Both the position numbers and the translations under genes were made by a program. From NCBI RefSeq assembly GCF_000423505.1, contig NZ_AUIC01000003.1:496001-560000 (forward strand): a DNA stretch of 64,000 nucleotides. Reading direction: 5' to 3'. The number at the start of each line of letters is the position of its first letter. Position 1 is the first letter of the stretch. This stretch comes from Pseudoclavibacter soli DSM 23366. GTDB lineage: Bacteria > Actinomycetota > Actinomycetes > Actinomycetales > Microbacteriaceae. Of the stretch, positions 37,536-47,175 are shown in pieces. Below the pieces are notes generated by a model. That model saw only the letters and a list, made by a program, of their open reading frames with translations. It was not told where the DNA came from and made no database searches.

Positions 37536-37594
37536 CTCACTGGTCAGCACGCACACGCTGCCGACCAGCGAACATGCAGTCTGACCAGCGAGCA
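37536..37594. repeat. Dispersed 20-base-period repeat, copy 1
   Basis: One inverted unit CTCACTGGTCA (37536-37546), then two direct units GACCAGCGAACA (from 37563) and GACCAGCGAGCA (from 37583), 20 bases apart. The same layout with near-identical units occurs at 62559-62639. The rest of the 233-base gap between tRNA-Leu and the YhgE gene (37373-37605) shows no gene or terminator that I can support. Confidence 0.8.
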
Positions 37595-37605
37595 CGCAGG
37601 CGCAC

Positions 37606-39795
37606 TCACATCAGCTTGGTCGACTCGATCGCTGCGATCAGCTTGCGGTTGCCCTTGATCAGCGGTTTGCGCAGCACCAGGCCGAGCAGCAGCGCGGCCA
37701 GCGAGAACAGCGAAAGCAGCCCCAGATCAATCCAGTAGTCGGCGCCGTAGGTGCCGGCGATCGCCGCACGCAAGGCATCAACTGCATGGGTGGCCGGCAA
37801 GAACGGGCTGATGTTCTGGAACCACTGCGGCAACATCTGCAGCGGATAGGCCCCGCCCGAGCCCGAGATCTGAATCACCAGCAGCAGCACACTCAGGGCC
37901 TTGCCCGCGTTGCCGAAGGCCACCACCGACGTATAGACGATCAGCGTGAACACGAGCGACGTCACCCACCCGGCAAGCATCAGCAGCATCGGATGCGCCG
38001 CCTCAACCTGCACGAAGAAGATCAGCCCGAGGCACAGCAGCGTGCTCTGCAGCAGGCCGATGAGAGCGAACACGCCGAACCTGCCCAAGTACTGCTGATG
38101 CAGTTTCAGTGACTCAGCGCCGTCGAAGGCGTCGGCCGGCACCTCGACCCGAATCGACACCGACATCAGCAACGCACCCACCCACAGCGCAAGCACCATG
38201 TAGAGCGGAGCCATCGCCGCTCCGAAGCTCACCACCGGGTATACCGCGTTGCGTTCCAGCCCCACCGGGGAACCCAGCGCCGCAGCGATCAGATCGGCGT
38301 TGCCACCGATGGCTTGTCGGATGGCCTCGAGATCGCCGCCGTCGCCCACCGACCCCAGCGCACTCGCCACGGCATCAAAGCGCTCCGCCGCAGCTTCGAG
38401 GCTCTGTGTGACTTCATCGGTGGTCTGCTTCGCCTGAGCCAGTCGAGTCGTCACTGAAGAGTCGGAGCCGGCGACGTCGGCGGCGGCCGAGTGCAGATCC
38501 TGCCCCGCCGCAGACAGCGAACTGGTCGCCTGTGAGATCGTCGTGCCCAGCTGATCGAGCCGAGGCTTCAAGTTGGTATCGAACGAGCTTTGCACATCGC
38601 TGATGCGCTGCTTGGCGGTGTCGATCTGCGCATCGAGCTGCTGCACGCGAGCTGTGACCCCATCTGCACCCTTGCGCAGATCGTCACGCAGCTGCTTCAG
38701 CTGATCGACGACTGCCTGCTGTGCGCTGATGGCCAGGTCTAACACTTTGATCTGCGCCTGCAGCGCGGTCTTGGTGGCCTCATCGATTGTCGAATCCTTG
38801 AGCTGCTCTTTCAGTGCCTCGCGCTGCTGCTCCGTGGCGGTAAGCTGCTGCTGCGCCGGGCCGATGAGCGCGTCAACGCGATCGGCCTGCTCGCTCGCCG
38901 CCGCTGCCCCATCGGTCAGCGACTGGTCGATCACCGACTTCATTGCGTCGTAGCCGGCAGCGGTCTGCCCGATCGCATCAGACAGCGACTGACTCGCCGC
39001 ATCGAGCGTGCCTGAGATGTCGTCGGCCGCGGCCGAGCCCTGACCGATAGCCCCCGACGCCTCGTCGAAGGTGCCCCCGGCTGCCGTGATCAGGTCGTGA
39101 CTGCTGGTGACAATGCCGCTGGTCGAGTCGAGCAGCGTGCCCATCAGATGCGAGGTCTGCGCTGCCATGCGCAGCTGATCTGCAGCAGCGCCCGCCCCGG
39201 TCTCAAGGCGTTTGAGCACGGCCTGCGCGTCACCATCTTGCAGCGAATCGGCAACCGTCGAAACGATATTGAGTGCGACGTCGCTCAGCGTCTCGGTGAA
39301 CATGTTGTTGATGCGCTCTGACACTTGGTCGGCACCTTGACCGGTGATCTTGGGCGCCAGCGCGTTCTTCTTCTCGTTGGTGTAATAGACGATGTCGGTG
39401 GGTGCGGCATCGTTGGCATAGAACGTCATCATGTCGGCGCTGAAGTCGGGTGGCAGCACGATGGCGGCATAGTAGTCACCGGTTTCGGTGCCCGAAATGG
39501 CGTCGTCTTCGCTGGTCACGACCCAGTCGAGATCGTCGTTCTCGCGCAGCGCGGCCAGCACCTGTTCGCCGATGTTGATCTTGATCGGCACCAGATCGCT
39601 TTTATACCCCTCGTCAGTGTTGGCTACCGCCACCTTGAGGTTCTTGGTGTTCGAAAATGGATCCCAGCTGGCGATCACATTGAACCAGGTGAACAGCGAG
39701 GGAATGGCCACCAGCCCCACCACCACGATCACGACCATGGCGTTTTTGGTCATGCGCCGCAGATCGCTGGCGAACAGCTTCAGCATGCCCTTCAT
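37606..39795 (-). CDS. YhgE/Pip-domain membrane protein, second of a pair
   Basis: 729 residues. One N-terminal helix (about 20-42, AMVVIVVVGLVAIPSLFTW), a large exposed region with the pattern VAVANTDEGYK and YYAAIVLPPDFS, a long Ala/Gln/Asp-rich coiled coil (about 200-490), then five or six C-terminal helices of the ABC-2 permease type. The family includes the lactococcal phage infection protein Pip and Bacillus YhgE; its role in actinobacteria is not known, although membrane anchoring or secretion is suspected. It overlaps the upstream paralogue by ATGA. Confidence 0.85.
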   Translation of the reverse strand: MKGMLKLFASDLRRMTKNAMVVIVVVGLVAIPSLFTWFNVIASWDPFSNTKNLKVAVANTDEGYKSDLVPIKINIGEQVLAALRENDDLDWVVTSEDDAISGTETGDYYAAIVLPPDFSADMMTFYANDAAPTDIVYYTNEKKNALAPKITGQGADQVSERINNMFTETLSDVALNIVSTVADSLQDGDAQAVLKRLETGAGAAADQLRMAAQTSHLMGTLLDSTSGIVTSSHDLITAAGGTFDEASGAIGQGSAAADDISGTLDAASQSLSDAIGQTAAGYDAMKSVIDQSLTDGAAAASEQADRVDALIGPAQQQLTATEQQREALKEQLKDSTIDEATKTALQAQIKVLDLAISAQQAVVDQLKQLRDDLRKGADGVTARVQQLDAQIDTAKQRISDVQSSFDTNLKPRLDQLGTTISQATSSLSAAGQDLHSAAADVAGSDSSVTTRLAQAKQTTDEVTQSLEAAAERFDAVASALGSVGDGGDLEAIRQAIGGNADLIAAALGSPVGLERNAVYPVVSFGAAMAPLYMVLALWVGALLMSVSIRVEVPADAFDGAESLKLHQQYLGRFGVFALIGLLQSTLLCLGLIFFVQVEAAHPMLLMLAGWVTSLVFTLIVYTSVVAFGNAGKALSVLLLVIQISGSGGAYPLQMLPQWFQNISPFLPATHAVDALRAAIAGTYGADYWIDLGLLSLFSLAALLLGLVLRKPLIKGNRKLIAAIESTKLM

Positions 39796-42203
39796 CGGTC
39801 GTCCTCCGGCTTCGCCTCGACGTCGTCACCGGCGCGCACATGCGCATGCGGCAGCCACTGCTCTCCCCCATCAGCCAACACTGCGGCCCGCAGCTGCTGG
39901 TCGGGCATACGCCCGATCTCACCGGCGCGCATCAGACTGAACCGGATGTATTCGATCACCACAACGAAGGCGAACAGCAGCAGCGCCCAGCCCACCCAGA
40001 GGCCCAATACCGTGGCTTTGCCACCAGGGATGACCGGCAGCAGCGCGCCGATGACGGCCACTCCCAGCACGCCCACCACCACTGCCCAGCGGCGCAGCAG
40101 CCGATACCGGTGTCGGAACACCGCAGTGCGTCGCTCCAGGCTCTTGGTGAACTCTTGGCGATTCGACAGCACGTGGATCACCTCAGAGAGGCGGTAGCCA
40201 CCGCCAGTGATCTGCACGTCTTCGGCGATCAGCAGCCCGCTGGCTGCGATCTCGCGGTTGAACAGGCGGTTGAGGTTGCCCAGCCAGCGGCGCAGCAGCA
40301 GCCCGAGCACGAACGACGCCACCACGTAGAGCAGCAGCACGCCCATGTTGCGCCCCCAGGCCAGCCCAGAGAAGCCCGAGATCGTCTCACGCATGGCGTC
40401 AATACCGTAGGTGAACGGCAAGAAGGGGTAGATCGCGCGGAAGAAGCCCGGCATCATCTCGATCGGGTAGATGCCCGAGGCCCCGGGGATCTGCATAATC
40501 ACCAGCACCACGCACAGCCCTTTGCCCACGTGCCCGAACGATACCGAGAGCGCGTAGATGATGCTGAGATAGCTCAGCCCGATCAGCATGCTGGTGCCCA
40601 CGAAGGCGAACGCGCTGGCGGGCTGCACCCCGATGACCAGCTCGCCACAGGCGACCAGCAGCCCCTGCAACGCGACCAACACCGCCAACAGCAGCCAGCG
40701 AGCCCAATACGCCTGTGAGACGGTGATGCCCGGAATGCCCTCGCGGTCAACCTCGAGCTTCAGGATGACCATGAGCACGAACGGGCCGATCCACAGCGAC
40801 AGGTTGGTGAACATCGAGGCCATCGCGGCTCCGTACGACTGCACCGGGAAGATCACCTGCTGGTCGACCTCGACCGGGCTGGCCATAAACGCCGCGATCT
40901 GCTCGGGATCGAGCCCGCTGAGCTGACCGAGCCGGTCGACTATTGCCGCGCTGCCCAGCGCTGACACATCGGTGCGCAGCGTGGCCAGGTCATCTGCCGT
41001 GGTCGCCAATGATGTGTCAAAACCAGTGAGTGTCTCAGTGGCCAGTGAGATCTGCTGATCGATCTGCGTCAGCAACGCACGAGCCTGCCCGACCTGCGCG
41101 CGCTGCGCGTCGATCGTCGAAGAGAGCGCCGCCGCACTGCCTGACAGCTGCGCCACCGATGAGCTGATCGACGGCAGCGTCGTCTTGGCAACGTTCTGCA
41201 GAGCATCGGCGCCGGCGGCAGCATCCTGCGCCGCCTGATCGATGGTGTCAGCCGCCTGCTGCAACCGCTGCAGCGTGTCGCTGGCGTCGGCCAGCTGCTG
41301 CGACTGCTGCAGCTTGGCCGTCAGATCGCTGATCACGGCATGCGCCTGGGCTGAGGCTTCGGCGAGCGCCGCCTGCGAGTCGGCGTATGCGGTGGTGACC
41401 GTCGAACTGAAGTCAGCCACTTGTGTCTGTGCGTCGGTCACGATGCCCGAGGCCTGGTCGAGCGCACTGCTCGCATCGGCAAGCGCGTCATCGACATGCG
41501 CGAGTGCGCTATCGGCCGCAGACAGCTGCGAGCGTGACGAGCTGAGCCCGTCGGCCACGCCCGACAGATTGGAGCGCACTGAGTCGATGGTGGCCATCGC
41601 CGAGTCGAGGTCTGCCAGTGCCGTGCCCTGTGCAGCGTCGAGGTCGTTGAGTGTGCCCAGGCTGCCGGCGACGATCTTCTCGGTGACGGTGTCGGCCACC
41701 ACCGAGGTGAACGTGCTGGTGATCTGTGTCTCGAGTCGACTGGAGCCGGTGTCGGTGACCTTCGGCGCGATCGCGGAGAGTTTTTCGTTGACGTAATACT
41801 GCAGCTGCGGTTGGGTGAAATTGCCTGTGGTGATGCTCAGCAGGTCGCTGCTGAAGTCTTCGGGAATGATGACCGCGGCATAATAGCGGCCACTGTTCAC
41901 CGCATCCATCGCCTCGTCTTCGTCGACGAACTGCCAGCCGAGCTGCGTGTTCTCGTGCAGTTTCGCCACGATCTCATCGCCGGCGTCGACCTGGCCCGCC
42001 TCGCTCGAGCTGGCACCCCGATCGAGGTTGACCACGGCCACATCGATGTTGCCGGTGTTCTCATACGGATTCCAGAAGCCGACGATGTTGAACCAGGCAT
42101 ACAGCGATGGAGTGACGATGACCCCGACGACGATGATCCACGCTTGGGGCACACGCAGAATGCGCCGCGCATCGCGCGCGAACACACGCCAGATGTTTCT
42201 CAT
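39792..42203 (-). CDS. YhgE/Pip-domain membrane protein, first of a pair, extended
   Basis: 803 residues, a diverged paralogue of the next gene with the same order: N-terminal helix (VPQAWIIVVGVIVTPSLYAWF), VAVVNLDRGASS, YYAAVIIPEDFS, a coiled coil rich in Ala, Ser, Asp and Gln, and five ABC-2-type helices. Unlike its partner it carries about 150 further C-terminal residues with two more helices and a charged tail. The tight overlap and shared fold suggest the two form a hetero-oligomer. ATG 42203 has GAGGAAG before it. Divergent from the HdeD-like gene. Confidence 0.85.
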   Translation of the reverse strand: MRNIWRVFARDARRILRVPQAWIIVVGVIVTPSLYAWFNIVGFWNPYENTGNIDVAVVNLDRGASSSEAGQVDAGDEIVAKLHENTQLGWQFVDEDEAMDAVNSGRYYAAVIIPEDFSSDLLSITTGNFTQPQLQYYVNEKLSAIAPKVTDTGSSRLETQITSTFTSVVADTVTEKIVAGSLGTLNDLDAAQGTALADLDSAMATIDSVRSNLSGVADGLSSSRSQLSAADSALAHVDDALADASSALDQASGIVTDAQTQVADFSSTVTTAYADSQAALAEASAQAHAVISDLTAKLQQSQQLADASDTLQRLQQAADTIDQAAQDAAAGADALQNVAKTTLPSISSSVAQLSGSAAALSSTIDAQRAQVGQARALLTQIDQQISLATETLTGFDTSLATTADDLATLRTDVSALGSAAIVDRLGQLSGLDPEQIAAFMASPVEVDQQVIFPVQSYGAAMASMFTNLSLWIGPFVLMVILKLEVDREGIPGITVSQAYWARWLLLAVLVALQGLLVACGELVIGVQPASAFAFVGTSMLIGLSYLSIIYALSVSFGHVGKGLCVVLVIMQIPGASGIYPIEMMPGFFRAIYPFLPFTYGIDAMRETISGFSGLAWGRNMGVLLLYVVASFVLGLLLRRWLGNLNRLFNREIAASGLLIAEDVQITGGGYRLSEVIHVLSNRQEFTKSLERRTAVFRHRYRLLRRWAVVVGVLGVAVIGALLPVIPGGKATVLGLWVGWALLLFAFVVVIEYIRFSLMRAGEIGRMPDQQLRAAVLADGGEQWLPHAHVRAGDDVEAKPEDDR

Positions 42204-42425
42204 GAGCGCTTCCTCGTCGGGTTAAAATCGGGGGTCTGCGAGCGGCCACATCGACGTTCGAGTCTAGTTCATCATGTCTTGAGCTCCGCGGGGTGCGAGG
42301 GGATGCTCCACTCACTGAGCGCTGACATGACGCGAAGAGAGCAGACTACTCGCATTCCTTGGCAATTGCGCGAGAATGGAGAGTGAGCCGGTCATCCATC
42401 GGCCTCACCAGAAAGAGGAGCAGAC

Positions 42426-42992
42426 ATGTCAGTGCCCACATTCGAGAAGAGCGCGATCAACGGCATTCGCACCGCCTTGGGGGTGAGCGGCCTAGTCTCG
42501 CTGGTCATCGGCGTGCTCGTCGTATTCTGGCCGGGCAAGTCGCTGGTGACCATCGCGGGTGCACTCGCCCTGTTGCTTGGCATTTATGCGGTCGTCGCCG
42601 GCGTGATCTACTTAGGCATCGGCATCTTCGCCAAGGGCGGTTCGGGCTGGAGCCGCGCGGGCAACCTGCTGCTCGGCGTGTTCTTCTTGATCGCCGGTAT
42701 CGTCACCTTCGCCAATCTCGGTTCAGCCGGCATCACCTTGGTGTGGCTGTTGGGCATTCTGATCGGCATCGTCTGGATCACCGAGGGCGTCGTCTCATTC
42801 ACCACCCTGCGCGAGGTGTCGTCGAAGGGCTGGGCCGTGTTCTATGCCGTGGTCAGCATCATCGCGGGCATCTGGCTGATCATCGCACCGTTCATCGGGG
42901 TCGCCTTCCTGTGGTGGTTCACCGGGTTCGCCTTGGCCGCACTGGGCATCGTGCAGATCGCCCGCGCCTTCACTTTCGGTCGCCGCGCCTGA
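42426..42992 (+). CDS. HdeD-family (DUF308) membrane protein
   Basis: 188 residues forming six short helices in pairs, each with glycine-rich faces (GVLVVFWPGKSL, LLLGIYAVVAGV), the DUF308/HdeD layout. The family is linked to acid and envelope stress in enterobacteria; the role in actinobacteria is open. AAAGAGGAG precedes ATG 42426. The 222-base gap behind it shows no other gene. Ends in a strong terminator. Confidence 0.82.
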   Translation: MSVPTFEKSAINGIRTALGVSGLVSLVIGVLVVFWPGKSLVTIAGALALLLGIYAVVAGVIYLGIGIFAKGGSGWSRAGNLLLGVFFLIAGIVTFANLGSAGITLVWLLGILIGIVWITEGVVSFTTLREVSSKGWAVFYAVVSIIAGIWLIIAPFIGVAFLWWFTGFALAALGIVQIARAFTFGRRA

Positions 42993-43010
42993 GCACACGA
43001 TCACTCAAAG

Positions 43011-43033
43011 CCCCCGCTTACTGCGGGGGTTTT
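43011..43033 (+). terminator. Intrinsic terminator of the HdeD-like gene
   Basis: CCCCCGC, loop TTACT, GCGGGGG, then TTTT. Confidence 0.92.
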
Positions 43034-43146
43034 GTGTATATGCCACAACTTGGTGCGGGCGATTCCGTGCGCCGCTGCGCAAAGACCGCACCGCCGCCAA
43101 GTAATGTGAGCATCACCCTGTCGTATCGCGCCGCATCGGAGCCGCC

Positions 43147-44853
43147 ATGTCTCATCAGACCATTCGCCCTTGGACAACCTCCTACGCGCCTGGCGTGACC
43201 CCAGACATCCCCGAGCACTACGACACGCTCTCACACGCCTTCGCCCGCAGCGTTCGCGACTACGGCAGCCGTGTTGCCACTGATTTTGTCGGCGCCACGC
43301 TCACCTACCGCCAGCTCGGCGAGCAGGTTGACGCTGTGGCCGAAGGTCTGCGCGGTCTGGGCGTGACCCGCGGTGACCGCGTGGCGCTGGTGATGCCCAA
43401 CTGCCCCCAGCATGTGGCCGCGTTCTACGCGGTGCTGCGCCTCGGGGCCATCGTCGTCGAGCACAACCCGCAGTACACCCGTGACGAGCTGCAGCATCAG
43501 TTCGCCGATCACGGCGCCCGAGTCGCGATCGTGTGGGACGCTGTGGCCGACACCATCGCATCCTTCGACACCCCCTACCGCCCCGAGCACCTGATCACCG
43601 TCAGCTTGATCAGCGCACTGCCGCTGTCGCGCCGCCTGGCGCTGCGCCTGCCGGTGGCCAAGGCCCGCGCCGCGCGTGCGACACTGGGGGCGAATGTTGA
43701 GGCTCCACATCTGCGTTTCGAACGGATGGCCGCGACCACGCCGCCGATCGCCGACACGATCTCCCTGCCCGCCCTCGACGATGTGGCTGTGCTGCAGTAC
43801 ACCTCGGGCACCACCGGTGCACCAAAGGCCGCTATGCTCACGCACCGCAGCCTGCGCGCAAACCAGCTGATGGGCGAAGCGTGGGTGCCCGGGCTGCGCC
43901 CCGGCGCCGAGACGTTCGCCTGCGTGCTGCCGTTCTTTCACGCCTATGGGCTGACGCTCTGCCTGTCATACGGCGTGGCCATGGGCGCCAGTCTGCTGCT
44001 GATGCCGAAGTTCGACCTCGATCTGTTCGTGGCCGGGCAGCGCCGCCGACCAGTCACCTTTTTGGCCGCGGTGCCGCCCATCTACGACCGCCTGAGCGCG
44101 GCGGCCGAGGCCGGGCGCATCGACCTGCACAGCATCCGCTTCTCGATTTCGGGCGCAATGGCGCTCAGCGCAGAGAGCGCCCAGCGGTGGGAACAGATCA
44201 CCGGCGGACTGCTCGTCGAAGGCTATGGCATGACCGAGGCCTCACCGATCATCGCTGGCAACCCGATGGGGCCGTCGCGCCGCTCGGGCACCGTAGGCGT
44301 TCCCTTTCCCGGCACCGACGTGCGCGTAGTCGACCCCGAAAACCCCACCCGCGAAGTCGCTCCCGGTGAGCCGGGCGAGCTGATCGTCGACGGACCGCAG
44401 GTGTTCGTCGGGTACTGGAACCGCCCGGCGGAGACGGCGCAGATGCTCATCGACGGACGCTGGCTGCGCACCGGTGACATCGTCACCATGTCTGACGATG
44501 GTTTCATCACCGTGGTCGACCGCATCAAAGAGCTGATCGTGACCGGCGGGTTCAACGTCTCGCCGAGCGAGGTCGAGGCAGTGCTGTGCTCACACCCTGA
44601 TGTGCGTCAGGCTGCGGTCGTGGGTGCTCCACAGCCCTCTGGCAACGAAGAAGTCTCGGCTGCACTCGTGCTGCGCGAGGGCAGCACTCTGGATGTGGCC
44701 GCGCTGCGGGCCTTCTGCCAACAGACGCTGGCCCGGTACAAGGTGCCACGCAACTTCATCAGTGTCGAATCGCTGCCGACTTCAATGGTGGGCAAAGTGC
44801 TGCGCCGCAAGGTGCGCGACCTGTTGTTCGGGCGCACCCAGCCGGCTGCCTGA
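43147..44853 (+). CDS. fadD: Acyl-CoA synthetase (long-chain fatty acid-CoA ligase type)
   Basis: Activates a carboxylic acid as acyl-AMP, then transfers it to CoA. 568 residues, ANL superfamily. The P-loop is YTSGTTGAPKAAMLTHR near 218; GYGMTEASP near 358, WLRTGDIVTMSDDG near 439, the hinge DRIKELIVTGGFNVSPSE and the terminal catalytic lysine in GKVLRRKVRD are intact. Long-chain fatty acids are the likely substrates from overall form, but acyl length cannot be read. A TAATGT box lies near 43102 and TCGGAG before the ATG. Its TGA and the rdgB stop form TGATCA, back to back without a gap. Confidence 0.88.
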   Translation: MSHQTIRPWTTSYAPGVTPDIPEHYDTLSHAFARSVRDYGSRVATDFVGATLTYRQLGEQVDAVAEGLRGLGVTRGDRVALVMPNCPQHVAAFYAVLRLGAIVVEHNPQYTRDELQHQFADHGARVAIVWDAVADTIASFDTPYRPEHLITVSLISALPLSRRLALRLPVAKARAARATLGANVEAPHLRFERMAATTPPIADTISLPALDDVAVLQYTSGTTGAPKAAMLTHRSLRANQLMGEAWVPGLRPGAETFACVLPFFHAYGLTLCLSYGVAMGASLLLMPKFDLDLFVAGQRRRPVTFLAAVPPIYDRLSAAAEAGRIDLHSIRFSISGAMALSAESAQRWEQITGGLLVEGYGMTEASPIIAGNPMGPSRRSGTVGVPFPGTDVRVVDPENPTREVAPGEPGELIVDGPQVFVGYWNRPAETAQMLIDGRWLRTGDIVTMSDDGFITVVDRIKELIVTGGFNVSPSEVEAVLCSHPDVRQAAVVGAPQPSGNEEVSAALVLREGSTLDVAALRAFCQQTLARYKVPRNFISVESLPTSMVGKVLRRKVRDLLFGRTQPAA

Positions 44854-45462
44854 TCAGCTGCCGAACTCTTCGATGAGAATCGGCACCAGCGCCCGGAATG
44901 CGCGAGCACGGTGCGAGAGCTCGTTCTTCTGCTGCGCGGTGAGTTCGGCTGAGGTGACCTCGAACCCGTCTGGCACGAAGATCGGGTCGTAGCCGAAACC
45001 GCCAGTGCCGTGCTCGGCACGGGCGATCGTGCCCGGCCAACGCCCCACCACGGTGTGTTCACGCGGTGCGGCGCCGTCTGTCGAAGGCACGACCAAGGCG
45101 ATCGCCGCCACGAACTCTGCCCCGCGATGCTCGTCGGGCACATCGGCCAGCTGTTCGAGCAGCAGACGTCGGTTGAACTCATCGCCGGCCTGTGCACCAC
45201 CCCACCGCGCCGAAAAGATGCCGGGGGAACCACCAAGCACGTCGACGGCAATGCCGGAGTCGTCGGCGAAGGCGGGGCGGCCATCCTGCGCAACTGCGGC
45301 ACGCGCTTTGATCAGCGCATTCTCGACAAAGGTGACCCCCGACTCGATTGGAGCGGGCCCCTCATACTCTTCGAGTCGAGCCAGCGGTAGGGCCTGCGCG
45401 ACGATGGCGCGGAACTCGCTGAGCTTATGGGCGTTGTGGCTGGCGAGGATCAGTTCGGTCAT
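44854..45462 (-). CDS. rdgB: XTP/dITP diphosphatase
   Basis: Cleans deaminated purine nucleotides (dITP, XTP) from the pool. 202 residues. LILASHNAHKLSEF at the N-terminus is the substrate loop, and FADDSGIAVDVLGGSPGIFS near 64 is the metal-binding signature; GFGYDPIFVPDG near 142 and the final SHRARAFRAL complete it. Divergent from pncB. Confidence 0.94.
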   Translation of the reverse strand: MTELILASHNAHKLSEFRAIVAQALPLARLEEYEGPAPIESGVTFVENALIKARAAVAQDGRPAFADDSGIAVDVLGGSPGIFSARWGGAQAGDEFNRRLLLEQLADVPDEHRGAEFVAAIALVVPSTDGAAPREHTVVGRWPGTIARAEHGTGGFGYDPIFVPDGFEVTSAELTAQQKNELSHRARAFRALVPILIEEFGS

Positions 45463-45534
45463 GCGGTCATTATCTCAAGCTGGGCCGCCAGACCGACGCA
45501 GATTTCACGCTGAACAGGTCTGAACACGCGGTGT

Positions 45535-45540
45535 TACAGT
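45535..45540 (+). promoter_or_regulatory. -10 box of pncB (leaderless)
   Basis: TACAGT ends 6 bases before the pncB ATG. TGAACA 18 bases upstream of it is a possible -35. Confidence 0.5.
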
Positions 45541-45546
45541 GGCAGC

Positions 45547-46875
45547 ATGCGCCATGCACCCTCGTCTTCCATCGCCCGAGCTTCGACCGCTCTGCTGACC
45601 GACCGCTACGAGCTCACCATGCTCGATGCTGCACTGGCCGACGGCACTGCCGAGATTCCGTCGCTGTTCGAGCTGTTCGCCCGCCGCCTGCCGGATGGCC
45701 GGCGCTACGGCGTTGTGGCCGGGGTCGGTCGCCTGCTCGAGGCGGTCGAGTCGTTCCGCTTCGACGATGCGCAATTGGAGTTTCTGCGGGCTGAGCGGGT
45801 GGTTCGCCCCGAGACTATCGAGTGGCTGGCCGATTATCGTTTTACGGGCAACGCCTTCGGCTACCGTGAGGGCGAGCTCTACTTCGGCCACTCTCCCCTG
45901 CTGACCATCGAGACCGATTTCGCGCACGGCGTGGTGCTCGAGACTCTCGCATTGAGCGTCTACAACTATGACTCCGCCGTGGCCAGCGCGGCCAGCCGCA
46001 TGACCTCGGCGGCACAGGGGCGCCCCCTGGCTGAGATGGGTTCGCGGCGCATGAACGAAATCGCCGCGGTCGCGGGTACGCGTGCGGCGTTCATCGCCGG
46101 ATTCTCAGCCTCGTCGAACCTGGAGGCTGGCCGCCGTTGGGGCATCCCCACTATGGGCACCGCAGCCCACGCCTGGACCTTGCTGCACGACACCGAAGAA
46201 GATGCCTTCCGAGCCCAGATCGAGACCATGGGCACCGACACCACGCTGCTGGTCGACACCTACGACATCACGCAGGGCGTCGAGACGGCGATCAAAGTCG
46301 CCGGCCCCAAGCTTGGTGGTGTGCGCATCGACTCTGGCGATCTCGCCAGCACAGTGGCCGCTGTGCGCCGCCAGCTCGATGCGCTGGGTGCCACCGAGAC
46401 CAAGATCACGGTAACCAACGATCTCGACGAGCACGCCATCGCCGCTCTGCAGGCCAGCCCAGTCGACAGCTATGGCGTGGGCACTGCGGTGCTGACCGGC
46501 TCGGGCCACGCGACCGCGGGCATGGTCTACAAACTCACCAGCCGCGAGAACGCCGACGGCACCTGGACGGCAGTCGAGAAGGCGAGCGCTGGCAAGGCCC
46601 ATCGCGGTGGGCGCAAAGACGCCGCCCGCCGCATCGGTGCGCGTGGGCGTGCCACCGCCGAGGTCATCGCAGTAGAGAAGTCGGCTGCCCGAGACGACAA
46701 CGATCGCTCACTGTTGGTGCCACTGATCACTCGCGGGGTGCCCGAGCAGCAGCATCTGGGTGCCGCCGGCACACTCGCGGCACGCGAGCATCACGCACGT
46801 GCACTCGAAGAGCTGCCCGCAAACGGCCGCCGACTCTCCCGAGGCGAGCAGGCCATCCCAAGTATCTTCGAATGA
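45547..46875 (+). CDS. pncB: Nicotinate phosphoribosyltransferase
   Basis: Makes nicotinate mononucleotide from nicotinate and PRPP in NAD salvage. 442 residues. LLTDRYELTMLDAAL near residue 16, DTYDITQGVETAI near 236, RIDSGDL near 260 and HRGGRKDAARR near 355 are family marks. It stands alone behind a leaderless promoter, converging on the DUF3039 gene. A nicotinamide riboside transporter (pnuC) lies 8.7 kb away. Confidence 0.93.
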   Translation: MRHAPSSSIARASTALLTDRYELTMLDAALADGTAEIPSLFELFARRLPDGRRYGVVAGVGRLLEAVESFRFDDAQLEFLRAERVVRPETIEWLADYRFTGNAFGYREGELYFGHSPLLTIETDFAHGVVLETLALSVYNYDSAVASAASRMTSAAQGRPLAEMGSRRMNEIAAVAGTRAAFIAGFSASSNLEAGRRWGIPTMGTAAHAWTLLHDTEEDAFRAQIETMGTDTTLLVDTYDITQGVETAIKVAGPKLGGVRIDSGDLASTVAAVRRQLDALGATETKITVTNDLDEHAIAALQASPVDSYGVGTAVLTGSGHATAGMVYKLTSRENADGTWTAVEKASAGKAHRGGRKDAARRIGARGRATAEVIAVEKSAARDDNDRSLLVPLITRGVPEQQHLGAAGTLAAREHHARALEELPANGRRLSRGEQAIPSIFE

Positions 46876-46888
46876 GTGCCCGAGAGGC

Positions 46889-47161
46889 CTACTCTTCGCT
46901 CATGCGCTCGTAGATCTCTTTGCACTCGGGGCAGACCGGAAACTTGCCCGGGTCACGCCCTGGGGTCCAGATTTTGCCGCAGAGCGCCCGCACTGGGGTG
47001 CCGTTGACCGCAGACTCTAAGATCTTCTCCTTCTGCACGTAGTGCGCAAAGCGATCGTGGTCGCCGTCTTCTTCGAGCTCGCGCATCTCGCGCTCGAGCA
47101 GCGCGATGCTGCCCGAGTCGAGCTCACGTTCGAGTTCGGTGAACGGATCATCAGTGGGCAT
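46889..47161 (-). CDS. DUF3039 protein, zinc-ribbon-like
   Basis: 90 residues. An acidic helical N-terminus (about 1-45) is followed by RALCGKIWTPGRDP and FPVCPECKEIYERM: one cysteine plus a CxxC pair, fitting a small metal site. The family is confined to actinobacteria and uncharacterised. It follows the HtrA-type gene by 14 bases in the same direction, with GGGAG before its ATG, so they probably share a transcript. Confidence 0.82.
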   Translation of the reverse strand: MPTDDPFTELERELDSGSIALLEREMRELEEDGDHDRFAHYVQKEKILESAVNGTPVRALCGKIWTPGRDPGKFPVCPECKEIYERMSEE

Positions 47162-47175
47162 GGCGTCTCCCGTCG

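Noticed and set aside
37536-37594. Short periodic repeat as a CRISPR array
   Set aside because: The period is only 20 bases, units are 11-13 bases and vary, and there are no spacers or cas genes.
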